A stretch of DNA of 64,000 nucleotides from Nemertoderma westbladi (GCA_032718475.1 JAUCBJ010008394.1:62001-126000); one strand, 5' to 3'; numbered from the stretch's first letter, positions 10,741-21,036 are shown. The notes: generated by a model from the letters alone, not told the origin. Numbers and translations are program-made.

Positions 10741-11440
10741 GAAAATATTGCAACAACAACAACAACAAAATAGAAAACAAAACTTTGGACAATTGTAAAT
10801 GTTATGCCAAAAAATCTCTTACTTCTACCAAATTATATGTATATTGCAAAGTATCAATCAATGTAAGGAATGCATATTCATATGGCATCTCATATTTATA
10901 AAACATTTTTTGCAATATGGTGTATCTTACATAATTGCATAAGTAATGAGATAATAAAGTATGTAGTTCCAACATAGGAAGCTTTTGGTAGAACTGGAAC
11001 AGGAATAACCATATGCCGTGAATAATTTGAACAAACAAATAATATTTGTATACATAATATATCTCTTTAAAGACTCCGACTCACTGAAAATAATACGAAC
11101 TAATAACTATTATGTTACTAATAACTATTATGTTATAGTTCACTATGAAAAACTTCAATAGGGTTGGTACGAGAAAATATTGTTGGGTTAGAAACAATTG
11201 AATAAGGGGTAAACAAGGGTGCCAGGGTGTGTTCTTTTATGGAGAGTGATAATATTATCGATCCATTCAAATCCACATTAAATCTTAATTATTTCGGACA
11301 TGATTTATATCAATAGAAAGCGGAAAATCATGTGCGTCTTTTGACACATAAATTAATTAAATTATCTTCAAGAATTTAATTAATTTATGTGTCAAAAGAC
11401 GCCCATAAAAAAGCTGATTGAAATTCTACATATTGGCTAC
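10741..11440. repeat. Block U, copy A (first part)
   Basis: This block recurs upstream of transporter genes: 26330-27000 in B, part at 37640-38010 in D, and 58160-58570 in E. It starts with a (CAA)n run near 10748. It includes a minus-strand frame at 10802-11038 that resembles one at 26384-26632 but has no assigned function. Near 11241 a plus-strand reading, ESDNII…LNYF.HDLYQ, is kept in the three main copies. The block is interrupted after 11453 by the Penelope-like element and resumes at 14589. Confidence 0.7.
11333..11402. repeat. Perfect inverted repeat, about 30-bp arms
   Basis: The arms are GCGTCTTTTGACACATAAAT… and its reverse complement, separated by about 9 bases near 11366-11374. 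In the paralogous blocks (near 26930 and 58490) only the left arm is present, followed by CATGAAGAGGAATG. The right arm is therefore a local inverted copy, replacing about 16 bases of ancestral sequence. Confidence 0.75.
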
Positions 11441-11944
11441 ACAAGTATATTATTAAAATTAAATAAAGTGATGGAGCTGACCTTTCGGTTACGTGAAAAA
11501 TTGATAGGTAAGGTATATTTCGGCCACAGGCCTTTATTCAACCTTTTAACACAATGTCTGACTACTGACACAACTGTAAAAATTTAAAAATTAGAATGTA
11601 ATAAGTATGAGAATGAGGTACCGGTATTACAGTATTACGATATTACGTAAACGGTGGCACTAGCCAAATGGAGGGAAATTTAAATATTGAGCTCTAAATA
11701 ACTTCATAATATTATCAATTAAATTAAATGTTGCTGGTGCGAAATTTTACGCTAAAATATGTTATTAAAAAATATGTTATTAAATATGTTATTAAAATAT
11801 ATGTGATTAAAAATTTAAATTAAAATAAATTCGAAGTGAAGCACAACAAGGAATTCTAAAACCAATCATTACCAACCCCTATCAAAGGGTTGCGGGTATT
11901 GAATGTTAATAGCGGGGCGAATCTATCTAATATAGGTCTTCTCT

Positions 11945-12528
11945 TTAAGTTTTCGGTTGGCCCAATCTTTCCCGGTTGCCAAGATTTTAACACGGAAGGG
12001 GCCCGGGTGTGGGGTGTCATTGGGGTGTCTATCGTGGAAGTGGGAAGCTAGGGGATTTGCTAGTGGCGCGTCTGGATCCGATGTCGGGATATTCCTTATA
12101 GCGTTGTAATGTTGAGAGATCCGGCCTCTAATGGGGCCCTTTGTTTCCCCAACGTAACTATCTGTGCATAGGTTACATTCGATGAGGCAAATAACGTTTT
12201 TTGACGTACAGTTTGCGATGCCATGGGCACAAGTGTAGCAAGTAGTGTTCTTGGTTGCTGGACAATGTGGGGAATTTAGGGAAGAACGAATAAGGATATC
12301 CTTAAGTCTCGGCCCAGTGGATGAAATGACTCGTGCAATTTTACCGAGTGGTGAATGTTTAACAACTTCTTTGACCTTGCGTAATAAGGCTTCGTTAATA
12401 TAAGGTACAATGAGGGGAATGCGTTGTGGTGTGCTGATACGTTTGGTGTGTGAGCTGGCGTGTTTTGTGCGTGGGTGAAGTGCTTGTGTCGTGAGTTTAT
12501 TGATGACTTGGATTGGCCAATCATTACC
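11945..12528 (-). pseudogene. Penelope-like GIY-YIG endonuclease region
   Basis: On the minus strand the reading contains CPATKNTTCYTCAHGI, a cysteine cluster, then VICLIECNLCTDSYVGETKG and RGRISQHYNAI. These match the GIY-YIG endonuclease attached to the RT in canonical Penelope elements (SYVGET replaces the second half of the signature, and an arginine follows). It lies downstream of the RT. A stop follows DTPHPGPLPC near 11990. Confidence 0.75.
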
Positions 12529-12541
12529 AGCTAATTGGGTT

Positions 12542-12623
12542 CAGCAAGTTATTTTAAAAAATTGGGTTAAGCCGGCACAGCATTCTTAAAAATGCAGCTG
12601 CAATGCAGCATGCCGATCCTAGT
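12542..12623 (+). mobile_element. 82-bp fragment of RTE-like LINE family 2
   Basis: The fragment ends with the family-2 tail AAGCCGGCACAGCATTCTTA…GCATGCCGATCCTAGT, also seen at 32551, 40223 and, inverted, at 42578. It is flanked by 13-bp duplications AGCTAATTGGGTT at 12529-12541 and 12624-12636. It is an extreme 5' truncation. Insert plus duplication add 95 bp, which shifts the Penelope-like frame. Confidence 0.85.
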
Positions 12624-12636
12624 AGCTAATTGGGTT

Positions 12637-13136
12637 TGTATCTTTTTGAGTCCTCTTTGCTGCGATTCTACTGTAGTACTATTCCTGATAGCGCGTTGTA
12701 ATGCGTTGCGTGCAGTGCTCATGCGTACTGAAGCGAGGTGAGAGCTGTTATAGTTAATAGTCAGGCCGGCGTTGGTAGGTTTAATGAACAGTTCACATTC
12801 AACATACCCATTGTTGTTAATAGAGATCCACACATCGAGGAAGGCTAACCCATCATACGATTTGTCTGCTGTATATTTGATTGAGGGATGGCGGGAGTTT
12901 AGATACTCCATAAAGCGATCGAGTTCTTCATCCCCATGGGCCCAAATGGCCCACCCATTGTCATGATGGTAGCGGAGCTAACATTGCGTCGGTAAATGGT
13001 ACTCACGGAGCCATTGTGTTTCTTTTTTATGAATGTAAATTTGAGCGAACGGTGCAGCCTTGTCGACGGTCGGTCGCCCATCCCGAGTCCCGATTTTTGT
13101 CTGTAAAATTTGTCATTGAACTCGAAAAAATTATTT
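12637..13136 (-). pseudogene. Penelope-like polyprotein, RT palm and thumb part, frameshifted
   Basis: Motif B appears as GLGMGDRPSTRL near 13090, after which the frame changes. The motif C region near 12960 reads RYHHDNGWAIWAHGDEE, where active members have Y-x-D-D. The second aspartate appears to be asparagine, and one residue is extra. Then follow EYLNSRHPSIKY and DGLAFLDVWISINNNGYVEC with FIKPTNAGL, the typical post-catalytic blocks. The enzyme cannot be active as read. Confidence 0.75.
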
Positions 13137-14386
13137 TCAGTTGTTAATTTTAAGTTTCAGTTTTAAGTTGAAATCTGCCAAATCGAGGCCAAACAAATTG
13201 ATGTTTGTCTTCTGTTCATAGAGAAACTCCATGATGACTCCTATCCTGTCCTCGATAGGTATGTTATTGTACATAGACTTGATGTCAGTGCTAAAGATGA
13301 TGTCTCCGAGTTCCAACGGTGGCAGACTGCGGACTTTGTCGATAAATTCTTTAGTGTTTTTCAACTGTTCTGGGATGCGGGATGCAAGTTGCTTTAGTAT
13401 TTTGCCGACTAACCATGAGGGTTTTTCGATGGCAGAGCCACACGCAGATGAGATGGGCCACATGGGAGTGCCTGGTTTATGCGTCTTAGGATTACAGTAC
13501 AGTTGGGGTGTTCTTGGTTTTACTGTAATCATGTCGCGAATGATGGGACATGATTGGGATCGCGGGAAGAGGTTCATTATTCCAGCTCGTATACAAACTA
13601 TGTCCTTAGGTGTTGGGTTACGTGGCAGCTCCTCGTAGGCATCGTTGTTGCTAAGTATATCGTTGTGAACCCGGGTAATGTATCCTTGCCGGTCGAAAAC
13701 CGCGAGACCGCCGCTTTTATCGGTGCGTTTAATAATTAAATCTTTATTAGCTTTAAGTTCCTGTAATGCCAGTTGTACTTGCTGTGTAAGGTGGTGAAAT
13801 TGTTGTTTGTTCCGGGGAATGTTCTTATAAAGGCCCGAGATGCGTTGTTGTAGGTCATCCAAATCCAACGGATCGACTGGCTTCCGGGGCTTTGTGTTCA
13901 ACTGTGTCTGGGAAGGGAATTCGTGGGAGGCCATTCTTCCAGCTAGGTAGGTGGTGCCGAACTGCTAAGTAAATCCTCCGATTGTGCACTAATTACTTCA
14001 TTCCATCTTATGCCGTGGGCGAATCTGCGTAATCCGACCTCTACGTCAACGTCAAGTTCCTCATCGAGTTTCCTGGGTAGTGTGAAGTTGGGTCCCTTGT
14101 TCAACAAGCTGATTGTTGCTGTAGGTAATATTGCATCGGTAAGGATGTTCACACATGGTGGATCTGTAGGGAGTGTTGAAGATGGGTTTGTAGATGGTGG
14201 TGGAGGAGGGGTAGTTTCGGTAGGCTTACTGATGATGCAGTCGAGTTTACGTGCGTGTTTGCGCCGCAAATCGCGTTGTACAACAGCTGTGATCTCATGA
14301 CAGAAACATTGTATTCTTGACACCAAGTGGATTGGTGTGTTGTGCTTCTCTACGTCGTAATTTAGTTCTCTCATCCGAACTCGCAA
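13137..14386 (-). pseudogene. Penelope-like polyprotein, N-terminal and first RT part
   Basis: The first frame (14386-13943) contains TISLLNKGPNFTLP and LDEELDVDVEVGLRRFAHG, the conserved region ahead of the RT in Penelope-like elements. The next (13934-13137) holds LIIKRTDKSGGLAVFDR, a PKTHKPGTPMWPI segment (RT motif near the fingers) and FSTDIKSMYNNIP, which is RT motif A with its catalytic aspartate. A frame change between 13943 and 13934 separates the two, and the second ends at a stop soon after LFGLDLADFNL. In an intact element both belong to one protein that copies element RNA at the target site. Confidence 0.8.
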
Positions 14387-14601
14387 GGAGTAGATCTTCG
14401 AGTGTACCTCGCGTATTATGTTGTCTAGAGCGCATTCTTTAAACTCGCGAATGATTCTTTCACCTCCTCGATGACCGAGGTGGATATGTATGCAGTTATT
14501 TAGGAATGGAGGAAATTTTTGAATATGTATATTTATATGAATATGTATGATTATGTATACAACGGTAACAAGGGCGCACCATTATTTAACAAGTATATTA
14601 T

Positions 14602-14900
14602 GTAGTTTTCAAAAGTTTAGTAATTATACACACAGACAGACTTCTATATATAGTTCCCCTATCTGTCACTAAGGGAGTAATTGTAAGAAACAAAGTTAAC
14701 TTTTTGGTGTCTCCCAACCTTCAACGTGCAAATGTGTTGTCATCTCGAGAAAATGACATCATATTATGCAAAGATTTATCCGAATTATTTGATACAAAAT
14801 GTCCAAAAATACATCAGGAGATATAGGGAGATATCAGCTGTAACTAAATGTAATGATTGGAAAGATCGAGACTCAGTTAACTGTATCACAAAGTAATATT
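14602..14900 (+). repeat. Block U, copy A (second part)
   Basis: This segment is collinear with 27018-27320 and 58578-58880. A plus-strand reading kept in all three is VPL(S/P)VTKGVIVRNKVNFLV, then SSRENDIILC and EDLSELFDTKCPK. In this copy it is shifted by one base in the A run near 14806. The function is not recognised. Confidence 0.5.
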
Positions 14901-16149
14901 ATTGATATTAACAATGTGTTGGCAAGCTGTGATTTTCGAGGTATTTATTATACATTTATTACATTAAATACAATATATTCAATATACACAAAATTATATT
15001 AAACTATCTAATTTATTAAACCAACCCGAAACCACAATAAGCATAAACATTAATAATTATATTATTAATAAACAAAGAAGTACAAGACAGAGTATGTAAT
15101 AAAAAAAGTACAAGTAGGAGACAGACAAAGAAGTCAACTGATTCGTTGGTACCATATGAAAGGTAACGTTCCGAAAATCCCAAACCATATCCTGTACACT
15201 CTGTACTAGATATCCACCCAGTTTGACAGAGGGATCTATAAGAACTGGTTGGACATAATAACAAATAATTGATTGATATATCAGTAGTAGTTTAATAATG
15301 ACGAATTAATAATTTAGTTATTTAATAATAATTAAATAATATAGTTTATAATAATATTTAACAATTATTTATTTGTAAATAAATGCGGTTTAAATAACTA
15401 AAAATTTAGTTACTTCAAAATAATTAGTGATTAATAAAATTTGTAATTATGGGGAATTAATAATTAATTTAGTTACTTTCATTGAAGTTCATAGCGAGTG
15501 CAGGGGCACTCGCCCTCTCTTCCAGGTGGCTTATTTCCATGTTCCTCAATCTCCCCACAATTTCCCCTGACCCACCCGCTTCCGCCTCAGTCTCCTGATT
15601 TTCTCTTCCCCAAACTCTTAAACGTTCCCATTATTTTTCTCCATCCCTTCCGCGACTTTCCACCACTGTCTTCTGCCATAGTTTGTAATATTATATACAT
15701 TTACGATACCCTGATAGTTAATGGTCATTTTGACCCCATCGCCCCCACTCTCCCTTCTGTTGACACCACACTGATCCATCAATAACGCCCCCATGTTAAG
15801 TAGTACCATACATCCACGATTCCAAATTTTTTCAAAAATATAATTTAAAAAACATAAACTTTGGTTGAAATTAACAACTAAAGATTATCGTTTGATCTGT
15901 GGATCCCACTGCTCTTGATCTGTGAAATAATTTATTAAACATAAATAAATTAAATACATAAATCGTTAAAAGTTAAATGTAAAGAAAAACAGCAGTCTAT
16001 CAATCAGCAGTACTGTCTATAAAGATAAACCAAACCACAGGTAATTCTCTCCGCACCTTCAGGTAATTATCTACAGCTTCAGGTAAATCTATATGCATAC
16101 ATGTTTCCGATAATTTTGAAACTATAAAATCCAGTGTAATAAAATTTTT
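14901..16149. other. Non-coding, nothing recognised
   Basis: AT-rich, with a CT-rich stretch at 15500-15670 and no supported gene. A short diverged repeat (CAGGTAATTCTCTCCGCACC-like, about 25-bp period) lies near 16035-16095. Confidence 0.5.
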
Positions 16150-16470
16150 TGACGACAGTGAGGAGTGACGACTAAAGAAGCTGCTCCAGGATCAAACCCT
16201 TGGCGACCGCAAACCCACCATCGCCCTGAGACAACTGTTACGTTTAGCTCCGCATAACGAAAACATAGTTAAACTACGATTTTTGGAGATTTTACCCAAA
16301 CCTGTCCGTTTAGCGCTAATATCAATTGATGGAATCTCAACCGAAAAACTCGCTGAAATTGCGGATCGTATGGTTGAACAAATATATACCAGCCCAGTCA
16401 ATGTAAACAGTGTTACAGTTCCAATCAACCACACCGCTACGTTTAGGCCTAATCCAAACAACACAACTTT
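16150..16470 (+). pseudogene. LTR-retrotransposon gag fragment
   Basis: The plus-strand frame reads LRQLLRLAPHNENIVKLRFL, then EILPKPVRLALISIDG, then STEKLAEIADRMVEQIY. This matches the Gag capsid C-terminal region of Ty3/Gypsy-type elements (an F-L-E-x-L-P core followed by a LA-x-x-AD segment). It stops where an oppositely oriented RT fragment begins near 16470. No protease follows. The codon pattern is less AT-rich than the flanks. Confidence 0.7.
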
Positions 16471-16694
16471 CTGGAAGGCCTGGGCCGCATTCTTCAACCA
16501 GAACGGCATCCTAAGGAACTCAACAGTCCGAACAGGGTGATGACTGCGGTCTTGGCAATGTCAGCCTCGGTGATTGGGATCTGGTGGTATCCGCACACCA
16601 GATCGATCTTTGAGAAGATCTTTGCCCTTGCCCCCACCAGTCGTGAGAAGGACCAGTCCTGGATGTAGGGGATAGGGTACCGGTCCAGGGTCAT
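16470..16694 (-). pseudogene. Ty3/Gypsy reverse transcriptase fragment, inverted
   Basis: On the minus strand the frame reads [20 protein letters not shown], a [17 protein letters not shown] block (RT motif A region) and, after a frame change, [13 protein letters not shown] (motif B region). It is nearly identical to 19924-20140 but in the opposite orientation. It lies tail to tail with the gag fragment at 16150-16470, so this is a rearranged junction rather than an element in its original order. Confidence 0.85.
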
Positions 16695-17117
16695 TGCATT
16701 GTAAAAAAAAATGTATGATTAAAGAAATGTATGTGTATTTGGGTCTGTAAATGAGGGTAGTCTGGAGAGTGTGGGTACGATTCGATTGTCCACACATATT
16801 GCATATGGATTTTACCTGAAGTTGAGGATAATGATACAGTACCCTCAGCTGCGGGTAATTATCATCACCTTTACCCCCAGCTGTGGTTAACATTGCATAC
16901 GGCTGCTGATGTAACTGTTTTCTGTGGTAAAACTTATGGTGTCTCTAAAGGTACACAAAATATAGCTAGTATAAAAATTGTTGGGTGGATGAATTATGTA
17001 CTGGATGGTATGAAGGCAAATTTCCTTACAGATGAATAGATTTTAATGAATAATTACAAACATTCTATTAATTCAATAGCTCAGTTTTCAGTGAAAATAA
17101 TGTAAAAGGAGTGAAAA
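16695..17117. other. Non-coding with degenerate short repeats
   Basis: Three diverged short repeats (TTACCTGAAGTTGAGGATAAT-, ACCCTCAGCTGCGGGTAATT- and TTACCCCCAGCTGTGGTTAA-like) lie at 16815-16895. No gene is supported. Confidence 0.45.
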
Positions 17118-17485
17118 ATAATGTAAAAGTTGTGAGAATAATGTAGTTTATTGTTTAACGCCTTTTCTATGGAAGGAGTTTTAAAATTATTCTATTTAAA
17201 AATAAACAAAATTTTTATTAGTGCAGTATTTTTTTGGAGGCATTTTTATTGTTTAATAGAGGTTTTTTTTTTATTCACTTATATTTTGACCCTTTAGAGA
17301 CGCCATAATAATTAATTTGAATAATAATTTGAATTACAATTACATAACTACTTGTGAAATAAATAATGTTTCAGAATTTTCGGTATTTATGTAATATAAT
17401 TTATTTTTAAATAGAACATTATTTCAACTCCTTCCATAGGAAAGGCATTAAACAATCAACTACATTATTCTCAGACCTTTTACAT
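17118..17485. repeat. MITE-like element with about 90-bp inverted ends
   Basis: The left arm (TGAGAATAATGTAGTTTATTG … TTTCTATGGAAGGAGTT) is repeated in inverted form at about 17397-17485 (AACTCCTTCCATAGGAAAGG … CATTATTCTCA). The spacer has no coding potential. It lies just ahead of the Gypsy copy. I could not define a target-site duplication. Confidence 0.6.
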
Positions 17486-17601
17486 TATAGTATATAATCA
17501 TGATTATGGACTAACAATGTACAGATACCAAATATAGCAAATAAATAAAACATTGCCACATTGGTGATCCAGAATCCCAAAACGCATTTTTGGGGTAACT
17601 G

Positions 17602-17920
17602 CTGAACCCGCTTCACAGCCCTCACAAATGGCCGAATCCAATGCAGTGTTGTTGAAGCTTCCATCCTTTTAGACGAGCCAGCCCACCGTTTGGTTTGCCC
17701 AGGCCGAAGCCCAATTCAATTCGAGGAATCTCGGTGGACAATACAGAGTACTACAACGTTGTGGGGGCCCTGGACCCGGAAGTGGCGCCTTCTCCAACTC
17801 ATCTGGGACCCTCCTGCCACCGGAAAGTACCACAAATTTAAGGAGCATCTGCTCAAAACCATACGGACAGTCCTGATGCGACTGCACCCCCTGGCTTTTG
17901 GACCTCAATGGACGGTGTTG
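17602..17920 (+). pseudogene. Ty3/Gypsy gag, N-terminal part
   Basis: Starting near 17629 it reads MAESNAVLLKLPSF, a stop, and TVWFAQAEAQFNSRN, the conserved W-F-A-Q-x-E-x-x-F block of Gypsy Gag. In the next frame follows TEYYNVVGALDPEVA, and then LIWDPPATGKYHKFKEHLL. These are the expected Gag blocks in the expected order but in three frames, so it cannot be translated. Confidence 0.75.
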
Positions 17921-18858
17921 TCGCGTTTCGGCAACTGATAGTAGCGTTAGAGACGCGTTTCAGCAACTCATAGTCGCGTTTCGGCAACATGGTAACAAGG
18001 TTGCGTTTCGGCAACTGAGTGATGCATTTCGGCAACTCATACTTTAATTTCGCAAACTCATAGTTGCATTTCGGCAACTGTAAACAGGATGCGCTTAGGC
18101 AAACTGATAGATGCGTTTCGGCAACTCGTAAACAAAGGCCAACTGGATACTGTATAGAGCTTAGGCCTACAATATAGATTATTACCTTTGCCTCATTACG
18201 TTTCCCATTATTCATTTTCATTCTACATTAGTTTACCCACGTTTACTCCAACACTACTGACTATTACCGGAGGCCTACACAAAATCAACACTAAATGAAT
18301 TATAATTATTATTGTTATTTTGTCTGATCCATAAAATCAAAGTTAGCTACACATGTCGTGGAAGTCTATATCCCCTTGTAAGCATAATATTGTACCGGTA
18401 AGCCTGAGTGAGCAAAATATTTAAAAAATTATTCAAAAAATTACCAATTCAACAAAATAGTAACTTAAATTAATTATTACTGAAGTTGTAGCTGTAAACC
18501 CCGCCCAGCAAGGTGTGCTTCCCTTTGTATTAAAAAAACTCCCCTTGGAAATTGTAAACGGAATTTGGGGTTCACAGACAGAACTATAACTAACTTAAAC
18601 TTGTCGTCATTTATAATATACTTACATAATGAGTGCAGTCACAGATAAATTACAGATACAATACCTACTGTAGTTGCCGAAACGCGATTTCAGTTCACCG
18701 AAATGCAACTACAAGTTGCCGAAATGCAACTATGAGTTGCCGAAATGCAACTATGAGTTGCCGAAATGCAACTACGAGTTGCCAAAACACAACTATAGCA
18801 GTTGGTGATACGTAATTTTTCAGTTGCCGAAACGTGAATTTGAGTTGCCGAAACGCGA
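17921..18858. mobile_element. Foldback-like element with tandem-repeat inverted ends
   Basis: The left end begins TCGCGTTTCGGCAACT and consists of about ten degenerate units of 15-25 bp, each with a TTTCGGCAACT core, to about 18130. The right end (18670-18858) consists of the same units in inverted orientation (AGTTGCCGAAA…) and ends AGTTGCCGAAACGCGA, the exact reverse complement of the left terminus. The roughly 530-bp centre has no coding frame. Long terminal inverted repeats built from short tandem repeats are the hallmark of foldback elements. It sits inside gag. I could not define a target-site duplication. Confidence 0.7.
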
Positions 18859-18879
18859 TGTAACCCAAAGGACTGGGGG

Positions 18880-19140
18880 ACCACTGCCCCTCATAACTCC
18901 TGAACGAGATGCAGGCACTACTCAGCGACACCATTTGTGTCTGCTGTTTGAGGAGGCCTTCTTCCGGCAGATGCCTGCAGACATCCGCTTCCAACTCGCT
19001 GAGGAAGTATTCCAAGACCTTGACAGAGTCGTGGACAGTGCTGATGCGCTGTTGGAGGCCACACACCAAAACTTGCTCATGGACCATGCTGTTGAGAAAC
19101 CAGAGTCAGTCTTGTCCTGTCATGCAGGAACTCCTCGACT
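18880..19140 (+). pseudogene. Ty3/Gypsy gag, C-terminal part
   Basis: Gag resumes after the foldback-like element with CLLFEEAFFRQMPADIRFQL, then AEEVFQDLDRVVDSADALLE, the capsid C-terminal helices typical of Gypsy Gag. No zinc knuckle was seen downstream. Confidence 0.75.
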
Positions 19141-19229
19141 AACTCTGTATCCCGACTGGTGCGCACCTGGGCACTGTACGGGAAACACCTGGGCTGGCCA
19201 TCAGTAGCAGCTGCCATGGCTGCCTCCCA

Positions 19230-19330
19230 ATATGCTGCTCTTTGCCTGGGACTGGATTTCTGGGCAACGTTTCTTAGTGGATACCAGGGCCGAGATCAGC
19301 ATCATCCTGGCAATCACTCATGAGGTGCGA
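19230..19330 (+). pseudogene. Retropepsin remnant with altered catalytic triplet
   Basis: The reading FLVDTRAEISIIL corresponds to the F-L-V-D-T-G-A-E active-site strand of LTR-element aspartic proteases. The catalytic aspartate is present, but the glycine of D-T-G is arginine, which should block folding of the active-site loop. The rest of the protease is frameshifted. Confidence 0.65.
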
Positions 19331-19779
19331 GCGGGGCGCAGTGGCACGCCCCTCCTCGCCAGCAACAAAAACAACATCCGGACCTATGCGAGCATCTGTT
19401 AAAACTCAACTTCCATACTCGATGATTCATACTCGACGATTCGAGTGGAAGTTCACCACCACCGACATCAGCCACCCTCTCCACGGAGCCGACTTCCTTC
19501 GAACCAGCAACCTGTTGGTCGACCTGAGAGGCCGATGTCTGGTTGACACTGACACATTGACCTCAATCCAGTGCGGCCAGACACGAGGCCACACCCTGCA
19601 ACTTGGTCCGGTGGCTGCCTCTGACATGACGAGTTCGCACGACTCCTGGCCGAGTTCCTCCCCGACATTACGGTGCCATGGTTCTCTGACCCCACGACCA
19701 AACATGGGGTCGCTTTGAGGACTTTATCCCCACTGAGGGACCCCCCAGTTTCCTCACACTCCTGTCATCTGCCTCCAGA

Positions 19780-20690
19780 TAAGCTGCAGATCACGCGTGA
19801 GGAGTTCAGAAAGATGGAAGAGATGGGAATCGGCCCCAGTCCCTGGTCGTCGCCCCTCCACATGGCCTCGAAACCCTTCGGTGGCTGGTGGCCGTGTGGC
19901 GAATACCATTGTCTCAACAATGCAATGACCCTGGACCGGTACCCTATCCCCTACATCCAGGACTTTTCTCACGACTGGTGGGGGCAAAGATCTTCTCAAA
20001 GATCGATCTGGTGTGCGGATACCACCAGATCCCCATCACCGAGTCTGACATTGCCAAGACCGCAGTCATCACCCTGTTTGGACTGTTGAGTTCCTTAGGA
20101 TGCCGTTCTGGTTGAAGAATGCGGCCCAGGCCTTCCAGAGACTGATGGTCACAGTGTGCCAGGGACTCGACTTCCTCTTCATCTTCTTAGATGATGTCCT
20201 CGTCGCGAGTCGGACACCCTAGGTGCACCATGAACACCTCCGTCAGCTCTTCATGGGCCTTCAACATGCGCTATCCTGCCATCTTGTTTTAGCGGCGAGG
20301 GCTGAGTGCCCTCGCCGCTAAAACAAGAACTCTGGATTGGACCACCGAGATTGTGGCCATGTTCCATATTGCCAAGGTGGTCCTTGCCAACGCGACGATG
20401 ATCGCCCATACCAACACCAATGCCCTCACCACTCACACTGTGGATGCCTCTGGCATGGCAGTGGGCACCATTCTAGAACAGCTCATTGGTGATTCTTGGC
20501 AGCCTCTGGAGTTCTTAAGCCGCCAACGATGACCCCCGGAGGTGAAGTACAGCGCGTTCGACCATGAACTTCTCGCACTGTACCTCGCAGTCTGTCACTT
20601 CTGGTATTTCCTGGAGGGACGCGTGTTTACTGCCTACACAGACCACAAGCTGCTAACATTTGCTTTCACCAAGATCAGCGACCCGTATTG
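19780..20690 (+). pseudogene. Ty3/Gypsy reverse transcriptase and RNase H
   Basis: The blocks are, in order: ITREEFRKMEEMGIGPSPWS, then [33 protein letters not shown] (motif A), [14 protein letters not shown] (motif B), FIFLDDVLVAS (motif C, catalytic DD present), then RNase H with VDASGMAVGTILEQ, YSAFDHELLALY and TDHKLL. At least four frame changes and a stop after the motif C block are needed to read through. Near 20283-20327 a local inverted duplication replaces pol sequence. The segment from about 20228 is the paralogue of 1-452. Confidence 0.85.
20283..20327. repeat. Perfect 20-bp palindrome inside the Gypsy remnant
   Basis: CTTGTTTTAGCGGCGAGGGC (20283-20302) and its reverse complement (20308-20327) surround TGAGT. 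Copy A (near 50-85) has only the right half, preceded by unrelated pol sequence, so the left half was copied from the right in inverted orientation. Confidence 0.8.
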
Positions 20691-21028
20691 CCACACCCTT
20701 TACATTATTTTCACTGCAAATTTAGCTACTGAATTGATAGAATGTTTGTAATTACACATTGAAACCTATGCATCTGTAACAAAATTTACATTCGTACAAT
20801 ATTACATAGTACTTACCTCCACCCACCAATTTTTATACTAGCTAGATTTTTTCTCTAAATTTTTCCAAAATATGAGCTGTTGTTAGCTAACTATTAATAA
20901 TGTTCTAGAATAAATTTTTTATTCTAGAACTTTTCAAAAAGTTTAAAAAATCATATATCATAATATATCTAGCTATTTGTTGTTTTTTTGTAAGTTCTAG
21001 AACATTAATTTTATTCAGGAAAAAATTT
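20691..21028. other. AT-rich non-coding part of segmental duplication B
   Basis: Collinear with 453-791 and rich in TTCTAGAA palindromes. No gene is supported. Confidence 0.65.
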
Positions 21029-21036
21029 ATAAAAAG

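Larger units (their letters stand above)
11454..14588 (-). mobile_element. Penelope-like element with 13-bp target-site duplication
   Basis: The insertion is bounded by ACAAGTATATTAT at 11441-11453 and 14589-14601. The uninterrupted block U copies near 27015 and 58575 run straight through the site, so they are close to the empty state. On the minus strand the element encodes, in order, an N-terminal region, a reverse transcriptase and a GIY-YIG endonuclease, the order found in Penelope-like elements. The protein is broken by frameshifts and by a secondary 82-bp LINE insertion at 12542-12623. The end near 11454-11940 is its 3' untranslated part. Confidence 0.85.
17550..20690 (+). mobile_element. 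Degenerate Ty3/Gypsy element (copy B) split by a foldback-like element
   Basis: The order gag, protease, RT, RNase H can be followed on the plus strand. A candidate primer-binding motif, TTGGTGATCCAGAA, lies near 17571. Gag is interrupted by the insertion at 17921-18858. The element stops after RNase H at about 20690. There is no integrase or 3' LTR, and the 5' LTR was not identified. Frameshifts occur in every domain. GC content is clearly higher than in the flanks. Confidence 0.8.

Noticed and set aside
17915-18870. The TTGCCGAAAC repeat arrays as a CRISPR array
   Set aside because: Units are degenerate, spacers are only a few bases and of no fixed length, the two arrays are inverted to each other, and the DNA is eukaryotic.
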